Origin: Ditylenchus dipsaci
Lineage: Eukaryota; Nematoda; Chromadorea; Rhabditida; Anguinidae
Direction of reading: 5' to 3'
DNA: 64,000 bases
Assembly: GCA_004194705.1 (NCBI GenBank)
Contig: SADC01000205.1
Span: forward strand, 92,749 to 156,748
Numbering within the stretch: position 1 is the first letter of the stretch; every line of letters begins with the position of its first letter. The translations under genes and the position numbers were made by a program. The notes beneath the pieces were generated by a model, which did not search any database, was not told the origin of the DNA, and saw nothing but the letters and a program-made list of their open reading frames with translations. Below, one piece after another: positions 10,614-21,800 of the stretch.

Positions 10614-10949
10614 TTAGTTTTGGAATTCCTCATTTTCTTCTTCTCCCACCTCTACAACTAAAAACTTCTCCAGATGAAGCTGTACGGCTTTTAGGCACTC
10701 CATTCGATCTGACGATTCGATTTCTTTCACTGGCTTATCGACGCTGGTGGAACCAACTGGTTTCTTTTGACGAAGAACTCGATCTTGCAAGGGTTTGTCT
10801 GTCGACAGTGACAAAAGCAGAGAATATGTCAAGCCGTCCTTTTCTGAGACCACGATTGCAGTAGACGAAGACACAAAATTGGTGATTGCAGTAGTTTTAA
10901 CCTTCACTATGACATTTTGACGCTGTACACGGCGTTTCAAACACGTCAA
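10614..10949 (-). CDS. 111-codon open frame, unrecognised, low support
   Basis: One open frame with ATG at 10949 reads V/T/S-rich sequence (for example ITNFVSSSTAIVVSEKDGLT) and ends acidic (VVEVGEEENEEFQN). Its first codons overlap the left end of the TGTA-flanked element at 10928. No start context, splice partner or domain is recognised. It could be a fragment of a captured gene or chance. Confidence 0.2.
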   Translation of the reverse strand: MTCLKRRVQRQNVIVKVKTTAITNFVSSSTAIVVSEKDGLTYSLLLSLSTDKPLQDRVLRQKKPVGSTSVDKPVKEIESSDRMECLKAVQLHLEKFLVVEVGEEENEEFQN

Positions 10950-11770
10950 ATGACCAAACCGGGCTTGGCGTTCTGTTTTAATGAAAATTCAAAATATTTT
11001 TTTCAATTTTCCAATTTTTAAATACCATTGACAAAAATATGCTCAATTTTACGCATTAAATATTCATAAAACTGGTTTTTTAATTTTCTATGGATACTTC
11101 TCGTCTAAAAAATCTGTTTCGAATTCAATTTCCCTATTTAAAGGGAGGACGTACTTTTATATACGCATTGTCTAGGTCATAGGTTCAAACCCGCCTGGGT
11201 GCATACCCTATTCATGTTTTATTTACAAGTTTGGGTCAAAATGATCTTCGGTCTCTTGGCTATCCAACAAGACCATCAGCACAGGGTTTAAGAATAATCA
11301 TGACTGAGTTGCAGGCCAAAACCACTTGAAATACCTGGAATTTTTTTTGCTAAATCGTCCACTTTCTCGATGAGAACTGCACATTTGGAATAACTGTGAT
11401 GTGCATAAGAAAGCTGAGTGAACTTACTACGATCGTGCCAGACAGAAAATTTGTTTAGCAGGGAATTATTAAGAAATAACTTTTTTAAGTTAGCAACTTG
11501 ACTCTGCCAAACCGATAAATTCGAACTTTTAATTTTTTAACTTTTTTACATTTATAACTGAGCTTGATTTTTTTCAAATCGAAAGAGCAAATTTAGAGCT
11601 TTTCTGTGGTATCAAAAAAATTAATCACAGCTTACCTAAGCAAAGTTATAACCAAAAACATAAAATGCTAAAAAAACAAAAAATTTTGAATTCAGAATGT
11701 TTTTCAAAACCAATTTGTCTCTCTATACGAAGATCTCGATTCGGTCTTTTGACGTGTTTGACACGCCGTG
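10928..11770. mobile_element. Terminal-inverted-repeat element, TGTA flanks
   Basis: Ends CACGGCGTTTCAAACACGTC and GACGTGTTTGACACGCCGTG are inverted over about 28 bp, and TGTA occurs immediately outside both ends (924-927 and 771-774 of their thousands), so a 4-bp (or TA-centred) target duplication is possible. The interior is AT-rich and carries one box-B-like motif (ATAGGTTCAAACCCGCC, 11179-11195). No transposase. Confidence 0.6.
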
Positions 11771-12038
11771 TGTAATCACACATATCGTTTTGAAAAAGGA
11801 AAACTGATAATTACCACATGGGCATCAGGACACTGTAAATAGATGTGAGAATTGAGTAGGCGAAGACCGTCAACTGACCCAAAGATGCTTTGTGTCGTAC
11901 CGCTGCACTTGCTCGTCTTAATGCAGCGCCAGTTTCAAATTGTCCCGTCGCTCACTACCCTGCTCTTCACAAACCAAGCACTGCTCTTCTTGATTCTTTC
12001 AAGACGAAATCCCCTGAATACCTAATAAGGGATAAAAA

Positions 12039-12139
12039 AAATAAACAAAAGTTCTCTACCTGAAGAGATGGTTGATCACGCAAACTTCACCTTCGTTAGG
12101 CACACCGCTTAGCAAGGCATCACCCACTTTCATAGCCAT
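12039..12139 (-). pseudogene. Small spliced open frame, weakly peroxiredoxin-5-like
   Basis: After a TGGTTTTAG acceptor (about 12148) the minus strand reads from ATG 12139: MAMKVGDALLSGVPNEGEVC, VINHLF, then a donor (CAG|GTAGAG at 12060/12059). A following exon after TTATTAG, running below 12021, continues in phase as RYSGDFVLKESRRAVLGL and stops. The opening K-V-G-D-A..EGE.....LF resembles the first residues of peroxiredoxin-5 proteins, but the catalytic PGAFTP..C block is absent, so any relation is a fragment. It lies inside the CTCATTTGATCCC composite. Confidence 0.25.
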
Positions 12140-12514
12140 CGGTATTGCTAAAACCAGAAAATTAACAAAGATTTTTCTACCAAATAGAACTAAAAAAAAA
12201 AGACCACCATGCTTTCGAAAACGTTGAAATCCAAATTTTTGAAATTGGGATCAAATGAGTGGAATCAAATGAGTGTGTATGCCGAGGAGTGCTTTTATAC
12301 TAAAAGTCACTAACGATATAAGAGCAACCACCCCCCGACCCCTGCCCCCCCCCCCCCGATAAAAGAGCACTTTTGGCCGGTCCCGAGGGGTGCTCTTACA
12401 TCCAGGTTCGACTTTATTGTCATCTGCAAACAACCAACAACCCTCAGATATTTGTTGTTTACACCTTTTGATCTCAATCGATTTCAGTTCACTCCGACAT
12501 TCCATTCTGTCGAG

Positions 12515-15041
12515 ATGCCTTTTCGTGATCGAACTCAAGAATTTAAAACCGTTACAAAGTCTTGCCAGGTAGACATACTTTTTTACTAATTTCTTTAGTT
12601 TTTAAAGTCTCCAAAATTTAAGTTGAAGTATCAGGCCAATGGACTACAGAACAAGGAAGAGCGTGACAAGGTTATTCGATCTTCAGTTCAATTCAATCAA
12701 CTTGCTAGGTTTGGGAATTTATAAGATTTGAATTAAAAAAAATTCATTTTAGACGTATAGGCCGCGACCTCAGCTTGACATGCGCGAAAATGGAGAAGCT
12801 GACTCAATTGGCCAAGAAAAAATCTCTCTTTGATGATCGGGCTGGTGAAGTGGAAGAACTTTCTCATATTATAAAACAGGTACTTTTTTCTAAAATCTTC
12901 GCGATTATTTGATCTAATTCTACCATTTTTGAGGATATAACTGGTCTTAACAAGCAAATCGCCAATCTCCAGGAAGTTATCAAACAGCGTTCCGCTGTCA
13001 ATAATCAGCGAGAACATCAAGGACAGGATCATTCCAAGTTGGTGGTGGTCGGTCTTCAGTCCAAGCTTGTATCAGTCAGCAAAAATTTCCAAAATGTCCT
13101 TGAGAAATGCACTGAGGTTAGTGCGTTGAAAATTTTTGACCCGAAGCTACAAAAAAATTCAGAACCTGAAGATAAAGAAGAACCGCCGTGATAAGTTCAG
13201 TCAAGCTAGTTGTGTGCCGTCAAATTTACCGCCATCTGCTAGTGCAGGAAACAGTGCGTTTGTTCTATTCCGTTTTTCTCCTTGCATAATTACTTGTTTT
13301 TAGTGGGATCCCTTCTTCTTCATGATGATGCGATGGCAAGTGGATCTTCTTCGGTCGCCGTTGATATGGACCGCGTAGAACAGCATCGGATGCAAGAGCA
13401 GGTGTGCGATATCAATTCTATTCTTCAGTCTTCTTTTTTCGTTATTTTATGATTTTCGAAAACATTTCCTCAAAACCATGGAAACCACCCATCACTTCTC
13501 ATAAAAATCTTCTTCTCCCTAAAGTATTCAGGCGGGGTGTTAAAACACCGCATTTTCCAAAGAGCTTGTTTACGATTCACCATAGAGAATATTTTGGTGC
13601 ATAGACGTTTCTCGAAAATGAAACTTTTTTCATTTTCGAAAAACGTTTCTCGAATTTGAAACTCAAAAGAGTAAAATATCTCTAGGGGTATATATGTATA
13701 CCTGTAAAGATACTTATTTAGACATACCAAGGGTATTTGGCCGCTTCGCGGCCAAAGACCAGCACACTCCACATTGCAAGGGATAAGCGTACATACATGT
13801 GTTAACCCCTAACCCCCGCAATGTGGAATATGCTGGACTTTGGCCATCACATTCAGCCAAATACCCTTGATATGTCTAAATAAGGTATACACCTAGAGAT
13901 ATTTTACTCTTTTGAGTTTCAAATTCGAGAAACGTTTCTCGAAAATGAAAAAAGTTTCATTTTCGAGAAACGTCTATACCCCAATATTTTCCGTAGAAAA
14001 CCAAAAAATATAATGAAATATTTTCTTAGTTTGTCTATTGTTTTGAAGACATTTCACAAAAGTTGTAAAACCACGAAATAAGTAAAACATTAATTTCAAT
14101 TTTCAGCTATCACTGATTGACGAATCTGAGTCTTATCATAGGGATCGTTACAATGCAATGGAAAATATCGAGAGTAGTATTTCCGAATTGGGAACTATCT
14201 TTGGACAACTGGCTTCTTTGGTAGCAGAACAGGGCGAAATGATTACAAGGTTTTTTTTCTATCTACTTTAAAGGGGCACACCAGCGCGTTACACGGGCAA
14301 TTTCAAATTCGCAAAAAGCGGGGACCAGCTGTATTCAAACGAAAATTCTTTTTAGATACAAATTTGTCATTTTATACAAGAAACTATACACCGTGTTGGA
14401 ATTGAACTCGGCCACGTTCAGACTACATTAGCACATTACCACTGAGCCACCCATGTTATTAGACTTATATTGTGCTTTATATAACTTATTGCTCTTTACA
14501 GAATAACAAATTGGCATTAAATAATAATTCTCGTTTGAATATGGCTGGTCCCCGCCTTTTGCAAATTTGAAATTGACCATGTAACGCCCTGGTATGCCCT
14601 TTTAAGAGACCCTTGTGTGCGCAGAGCAGTCTCTTGAGAATTTTCTAATATGTGGTTATCAAAAAGTGTATATACTCGGATTTATTCTTGTCCGGAAAAA
14701 GGCCTCTCAAGGTCCTTTGGGCGTTTTAATCTTCTCTGCACAACCTTTTTATAGCTTACTCGGGAACGATTACTGGAATGGGACTTCCTTTTACATTTCA
14801 GCTGCTAATTCATTTGTTTTAGGATAGATTCAAATGTGGAAGAAACATCGGTAAGTGTATTGTCTCTACAAATCTCATAGGTTCTAGTCCCTGATTTTGC
14901 TGTTTTCAGATCAATGTGGATGCGGCACATCATGAGCTTCTCAAGTATTTCACAAACATATCTCGCAATCGGTGGCTCATTATCAAAGTGTTCGGTGTCC
15001 TCATGGCTTTCTTCATCTTCTTTGTGATCTTCTTGACGTAA
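12515..15041 (+). CDS. STX5: Syntaxin-5, Golgi Qa-SNARE (complete, 9 exons)
   Basis: Syntaxin-5 is the Qa-SNARE for ER-to-Golgi and intra-Golgi fusion. Exons: 12515-12568, 12608-12708, 12753-12879, 12934-13116, 13163-13253, 13304-13401, 14107-14249, 14823-14850 (28 nt) and 14910-15041. All phases agree and give 318 residues, close to the family length. The start MPFRDRTQEF matches the conserved syntaxin-5 N-peptide (RDRTQEF) that binds Sly1. The Habc region includes KRKSLFDD-like KKKSLFDDRAGEVEEL and DITGLNKQIANLQ. The SNARE helix (about residues 205-265) has the zero-layer Q in ELGTIFGQLASLV, followed by a C-terminal membrane anchor (about 297-317) and no lumenal tail. Introns 6 and 7 hold two foldbacks (13587-13990 and 14269-14604). 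An AATAAA at 15675-15680 may end a long 3'UTR. Confidence 0.96.
13587..13990. repeat. Foldback in syntaxin-5 intron 6
   Basis: Arms are inverted from AATATTTTGGTGCATAGACG at the left to CGTCTATACCCCAATATTTT at the right. Each arm holds a self-complementary GTTTCTCGAAAATG..CATTTTCGAGAAAC stretch. The centre has GGCCGCTTCGCGGCC (13739-13753). Short enough to fold within the intron transcript. Confidence 0.8.
14269..14604. repeat. Foldback with tRNA-like insert, syntaxin-5 intron 7
   Basis: Arms: AAAAGGGGCACACCAGCGCG (left) and its approximate complement ending near 14604 (GTAACGCCCTGGTATGCCC). In the middle, on the minus strand (about 14455-14390), is a tRNA-like stretch with box A GGTGGCTCAGTGG and box B GAGTTCAATTCC about 32 nt apart. 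Confidence 0.7.
14390..14455 (-). other. tRNA-like sequence (box A and box B)
   Basis: On the minus strand TGGCTCAGTGGTAATG fits a D-arm/box A and GAGTTCAATTCC fits a T-arm/box B, but the acceptor stems do not pair well. Probably a degenerate tRNA or SINE head rather than a working tRNA. Confidence 0.45.
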
Positions 15042-15802
15042 GGCGGTGGCCCTAGAATAGAAAAGGTTCAATTCGCTGCTCAAGAACATTATTTGCTATT
15101 TCGCCTCTCAATATTGGTGTGTAAAGAAAGTTATGATGATGATAAATATCGACACGTGTGTTGTCTTTTATAATATACCACATCCCCTCTTACTGTTCTC
15201 CCATGAGTATTACTGTAAAATTTGTCTAAAAGGGAGGAAAATTTGGAGAGAATATGATGTTTGTTGTGAGGATTGAAGCTAGGAAGGACTATCTTTCAAA
15301 GACTATATTTTTTCAATTCGCTTAATTACGATAACGTTTAGGACGTATAGACCCTCTTCACTTGTCATAATAATTATTTTAAATTAGAGAATGACCCAGC
15401 GTTCAATAATTTGGCGAAATTGCACGAATATTTCCCTTTGCCTTGGAGCGTCTGAAATGGTTTAAGAATTGGCATGAAATACCGAAATTGGGGATCAGTC
15501 CGGTGGTCAGCATCTATTTTATGTCTGATAGATAGCATAGATTGGGATACGACAGTTTTAATTTACCAGGTTGATGCAAGGCCACCATTTGGCACATCCT
15601 TATCCATTAGAGGTGAGACAAAAGCTAGATAGCGTAGACTAATTCTGTGATACTTTACTGTCTTTAAAATTTTTAATAAATGAACATATGATTATTGGTT
15701 GATGATGGTTTCTTGACAAATATGTTTGTATGTCAAATTTATTTTGTTTTATCTCGTTTTTCTACGATACCTAATTAAAATGCCTTTCAGAAAATTTCAG
15801 AG

Positions 15803-18800
15803 ATGGTTCGACTGTCCGCCGGTTTTATTATTTTTATGTCATTTGTCTCCACTGCACTTACTATGTAACTTTTTTACAATTAAGGGTTGAAATATTTTAT
15901 AATGTTTTTTTGCAGCACAAATGCATTTTTCCTCAAGAAACAATTCTACCCATCCGTTGTATACCTGACGAAAAGCTCCACTTCAATGGCTGTAATATAA
16001 TTAACTTTTTTCTCTCTAAAATATTAGGGTGCGATTCGGTCGGTTAACCAAACTGGTCGGTTAACGAAAACCGGGTTTTTGGCAAATAAACCGAAACCGA
16101 CATCCGGTTTAAAAAAAACCGGAAGCCCGGAAACCGGGTTTAGCAAAATAATGGTTTATTTAAAACAAAAATTAACCGAAAATCAGGTACAGGTCGGTTA
16201 ACCGTCCGAATTTTTTTGAAACAACCGGAACTGAAAACAGATCTGAAAAAACCGGTTTTTTTGAACCGAGCGATCCAAAAAAACCGACCGGATCCCAACC
16301 TATGAAAGATGATAAATTTTTCCCATTTAGGTGATTTATTTCCAAGCCGCTGTAATCTCCTATTTGGTATTCTCCTTGATCAGGTGGATATTCTTTGGTC
16401 AACTACGAGTTGCTGAAATAGAGCATGCCCAGGAGAGGGTTTGGCATGCCGTCATGGAGACATGTTTAGGTATGACTTAAAGTGTCAGTTTCTTCAACAT
16501 CACAATTTTTTCAGCATTTACTGTATTCCGTGATGACTTCTCTCCCAAATTTGTTGTTCAATTCGTGATCCTCTTTTTCATCAAAGCTTTTCATTGGCTG
16601 AGCGAAGGTTTGCAGATATTTTTTTGCAGACATTATTTTGCTTTTTTTCTATGGCAAACTTCTAAATTCTGCTATTACAGTTTCTCTTAATCTTAGCTGC
16701 CGTTTTGTTTGAAATATTATTTCTAAACCATGGTTTTTTTTCTAGTCCTCTGAAGTTTCGGCAATATCTGACAAGGCTGTTAAAAAAACAAGGACAAAGT
16801 CACAGAGGAACTAGCCGAAATCGTTTGGCGTAGAGGCGTTAGGGCCTTTTTTTCCACTTTTTGGCGTTCTGCCCTATGTTATATTTTAGCCACTTAGGCC
16901 TTATTTTTTTAACTTAGGCTTAGGCTCAGGGTAGGCCAGCGCACGTTAGCCGGGACTAAAAAATGTCTTAAGAACCACAAAATGGCTTTAAAATAAAGCC
17001 TATGTGGCTAAAGTATAACATAGAGCAGAACGCCAAAAAGTGGAAAAAAAGGGCCTAAAGGCTACGACCCAAATCGTTTTCTTGACATTATATACCAAAA
17101 AAGAAACAGACTTTATACAGACTATAAAGCCTTGTATCGAATGACTGAGAGTAAATCTCATGTTTTTAACGCGGGAAGGGCTGTAAATCTTTTTTCGTCA
17201 TTTTTTTGCTTACATTTTGTAACTAAGATTCAGGGCTACCCAGTTAAATTTTTCCAGCCAAAATGCGATACTCTCATTCTGCTTTTCACTCTGCCATTCA
17301 CACTAATGACTGAAAGGTAGAGCGAAAGATAGAGTTAGAGTAAATGCGTTTTCATCAAAGTTTTTTCAGAGATTTGTAGCTGAAAAAAATATCATCGTGT
17401 AGCCCTGAATCTTAGCTACAAAATGACACCAACAAAAACAATTTTCATGAACGATAAAAAGTTTACAGCCTTTCCCGCGTTAAAAAAACATGAGATTTAC
17501 TCTAAGTCATTGAAAACGAGGCTTAAGAAACAGACTTTCGAAATTCTGTCAAGTAAAAAGAACAACCCTCCATTTGCAGATAGAGTGGATTACATGGAGA
17601 GGAGTCCGGTGATCACAGTCTTGTTTCATGCTCGCATAATGGGGATCCTGTCCCTGTTAAGCGCAGTCGATAGCTTCTTCATTTCTCATGCTGTCTTTGA
17701 GACTATGCAGCGAGGAGCCAGTGCTCAAATCGTTTTTGGCTTCGAATATGCGGTTCTGCTGGCCATGGTCGTTCACATAGCCATCAAGTACATTCTTCAT
17801 ATACATGGTGAGATCGGTTTTTATTGCATTTTTGACCCTACCGGAGCATACACCCCCCCCCCAAATGAAATTTTTTTAAAAGTGTTTCCAAACACCCTAT
17901 ATCGACCTTAAATCGCCTCAGGAGTTCAAAAAAGTCACTATTTTTGAGTATTTTGAAATTTCGACCATTTGCCTGTTTTAGCATGTTTTCGTCACTGGAG
18001 CTGGGCAAAAAGAGCCTCTAAATGCATTTTTGTTCAAGAGTCTTGCTCGGAATTATGTCTTTCGGGGGCGCAGGGAGCTTGGTTGCTTGGGGTTGAGATC
18101 CGCACACCCACATACCTTAGACGCAAATCACTCGAAAGTGACTCTGGATGCATAAAAAATGTATGCATACCAGAGTTTCTTCATGCAATAGGCCCCAGTC
18201 AACAAAACTATGTTCAACATCTTCTTTTTTACGCAAAATTGGCCCATTTTTGGTCCATTCCCACCTCAATACAGTCCTAAATCCCTTCAAAAACGGCCAA
18301 AATAGGTATTTTTGGGTGGTCCAAAAACTCAATTTTTTACTGACCAGAAATCAAAAATAATGTCTTTTTGAACTCCTGAGACATTTTTAGGTCAATATAG
18401 GGTGTTAAGAAACACTTTTAAAAAAAATTTCATTCGGGGGGAAGGGGAGGGTATACTCCGGTAGCGCAAGTTTTTTTTCTTTCCCTATTTGAGAGAAAAG
18501 TGGACATCACTATTTTTAGCATGTTATTTTTAGATTTGCGATCAGTCCATCCATGGGAAAATAAGGCAGTCTACATGCTATATGCCGAGCTTTTTACCAG
18601 TTAGTGATTTTTATGCCGCTTGCATGTGTGGTACAGTGCACTCTTGATACAGTGCACTCTCGATATACTGTAACTCTCGATACAGTCTATATTTTCTTCG
18701 ATTTGGTTGGTTGGTTGGTTAATTTAAAGACATAAGGAACCATACCTTCCATAAAGTGCACTCTCGAAATAGTGAAACTCTAGATATAGTGTACATTTTT

Positions 18801-21800
18801 CTCGGTCCCGACAAAGGAACCGACTTTTAATATACAGTCGACTCTCGATAAACCGTCACCCCCAAAGTTCGTACCCGCCTAGGTCGACCGTTTTAAGAGC
18901 TCAATTTTTAAATTTTTTTTGCCAAAACTAATTCGTCAGTCTAGTCCGAAATATCGCAAGGATTCCGATTTTGCCGATCATTTCTCAAAAAGCTAAAATT
19001 TTGACCATTAAGACCCGCGCCTCTCGATAAGCCGTAACCCTATTTTAAAAACAGAGTGACGGCTTATCGAGAGGCGCGGGTCCTAAACGAAACTTGGCAG
19101 AACGAAACTTGGCAAAACGAAATTTGGCGAAACAAAATTTACCAAAAACGAAACTTGGCAAAACGAAAGTTGTCAAAACGAAAGTTGTCAAAAAATCGCC
19201 TTGTTCCCCCTGTTGTCCAAAATGGGCAAAACTTTTTTTTGCCGTAAAATTACTTTTTCTGCCGTAAAAGGTTTTGCCGCATAAATACTTTTTTTTTTTG
19301 CCGTAAAAATACTTCTTTCTGCCGTAAAAAAGCTTCTTGTTGCCGCCGAAAAAACTTTTTTCTGTCGCTAGAATACTTTTTTCTGCCGCAACACATATTT
19401 TCTTGGCTCTACCCCGTTAGCGCCCAAATTGTTTGCGCCAAAAATCGTTATAGCAAAACCGTTGCATTTTAATTAATTAGCTTGCTACATATGATTTTTC
19501 TAAGTAATTTCGTGAATATTCTCATTTACAAGTTAATACTCAAATTGATGCCACAAAGACGGGCTACATTTTGAGCATAAGGTTGTAAATGACCATATCT
19601 GCAAAATTTACTGAAAACTCCAAAATTTCCAGAATTCTGGACTTTTTTGAGAACTTTTGGAGTTTTTAGTCAATTTCACAGATGTGGTCATTTACAACCT
19701 TATGCTCAAAATGTAGCCCGTCTCTCTGGCATCAATTTGAGTATTAACTTGTAATTTACAAGTTGTAAATGACAATATTCACGAAATTACTTAGAAAAAC
19801 TATATATAGCAAGCTAATTAATTAAAAATGTAACGGTTTTGGCTGTAACGATTTATGGCGCAAACAATTTGGGCGCTAACGGGGTAGAGACATTTTCTTT
19901 TGCCGTGGAAAGTCGTTTTACGTCGAGAAAAATTGCGGCGAAAAAAAGTTTTTTACGGCAGAAAAAAGTATTTCTGCGGCAGAAAGAAGTATTTTCACGG
20001 CAAGAAAAAGGTTTGCCCGTCCAAAAATGTCTAAAAATAGATTTTTTTCGTTTTTCTCAAAACGATCTACCGTAAAACCTCTATTAATTAGGCCGGCCGG
20101 ATTATTTTTCAACTACTTTCCAGGGGGCCGGATTAATAGAGGGGGCCTGATTATTAGAGGGGTCGGATTATTTTTCGACCTTTTGAAAAGTTGTATGACT
20201 TTTTAGGGGGGGGGGAGGATTGTTAAATTAACCTTTTTTCTGTTCTTATAATTGTTCTATTTATTTTTTTTGCAATTTTTTTTAAATTTTAGGATAGTTT
20301 TAAGTCAACTTGGACATTCTTGATTTGTATTTTCAGAAAAATGACTACACGGTGTGTCAGAAAAAAATGCGGACAGTTTCAAATTTGGGGGGTCTGCACC
20401 GTCTGAAAAAAAATTGTTTTGGTGTAAGCTATATAAACAAATTTTTCATCACAATTTTTATTTAGACTTTTATTGTAATTTTCAATTTCTTTCTGCACGA
20501 GCTTGTAGCCCTCAATCTCAGCTTTTTTACGAAATATCAAACCGCTCATTTCTAAAATTTGAAAACTGAGAAGTTTGAAAAAAATAGCAGCTTATTCCTT
20601 TTTAAACCTTAAATTTTCTATTTTTTCAAACTCCTTAGTTTTCTCGTTGCAGACTTGACTTAGAACAGTTTGAGAGCTCTTTAGAAAGCTGAGATCCATG
20701 AATACAAGCTGGTGAAATAGGAAACAAAAAAGTACAATAAAAGTTTGAATAAAAATTCTAATATAAAATTTGTTTAATAAATTTAGACTTTTGACATTGC
20801 ACTTCAGTTACTACCTTCTTTCATTAGCCTTTTTTTTGAAAATAGTAAGCAAGAATGTCCAGATTGACATATAACTTTCCCAAAACATTTAAAAGTTCAA
20901 AAATGAAGGAAACGTGATGAGATTAGCAATCAAATAATGGTCAATTAGCCCCCCAAAAGTCATGGTTCCTTTAACACCCAAGACACCCATGAAACTTTTT
21001 AAACCTCAGTTTAATTATAAAAAATTTGAATTTTGAATAGGGTATACTTTATTGACACTAAAAATTTATACAAGATAATCGTACTGTCAAAAATTTCATC
21101 TCACTTAGTAATTTCTGTACCATTCCAAAAATTAATAAAAACCTCTTTTAAAGCTCTTTGAAAGGGGGCCGGATTATTAGAGGGGCCTGATTATTTTTCA
21201 ACCCCCTTCCAGGGGGCCGGATTATTAGAGGGGCCGAATAATTAGAGGGGGCCTGATTAATAGAGGTTTTACGGTATATACCGTTTTTTCTCTATTAAAC
21301 GCCCCGGGGCGTTTATTGTTCGATACCCTCCAAAAGGGGGGGGTGGGTTTATTAGAGAGGGGGCGTTTATTACAGAGGGGGCGTTTATGTTTCAATACAA
21401 AATTTTTCAAACAATTTTTTGTCCTAAAAATTTAGTTTTGCCGTCTTATTGTTTTTGCTGTTCCTCCGTCATCCGAACTTTAAATAACAAAAGAGATGGC
21501 CGCAGCGATTTTGAAAAAGCCAGAATAGTGGAAAAAGCGAGTTAGAAGAAAACACGCAATAAATAGCCGTGAATGACGATGATCACTATTTCGTGTTTGT
21601 CCATTTTGTGTTCGTTCGTTGATCAGCTTGTTTAAATTTTTCTTGTCAAATTAAATGTTAACCCAACACTCAAAGGTAGTTGATGATATAGAAGCGTTAT
21701 AGTTAGAGTGAGAGTCGGACCAAAAAGGGTTCACAATAGCGATTTACTCCAACTCTAACTCTAACTGCGACCTTTGTGAACAAGCCATGAAAAATACAGT

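Larger units (their letters stand above)
8486..12410. mobile_element. Large composite with CTCATTTGATCCC arms
   Basis: Left array (8554-8636) has about six units of CTCATTTGATCCCAA. Two inverted units (GGGATCAAATGAGTGGAATC) lie at 12248-12275. Flanking both sides are fragments reading ATAAGAGCAC..GGTCCGGTCCCGAGG (8496-8545 and 12300-12410), in the same orientation. The interior holds two complete foldbacks, a TGTA-flanked element and two minus-strand coding-looking stretches. It ends about 100 bp upstream of the syntaxin-5 ATG. The unity of this composite is inferred. Confidence 0.45.
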
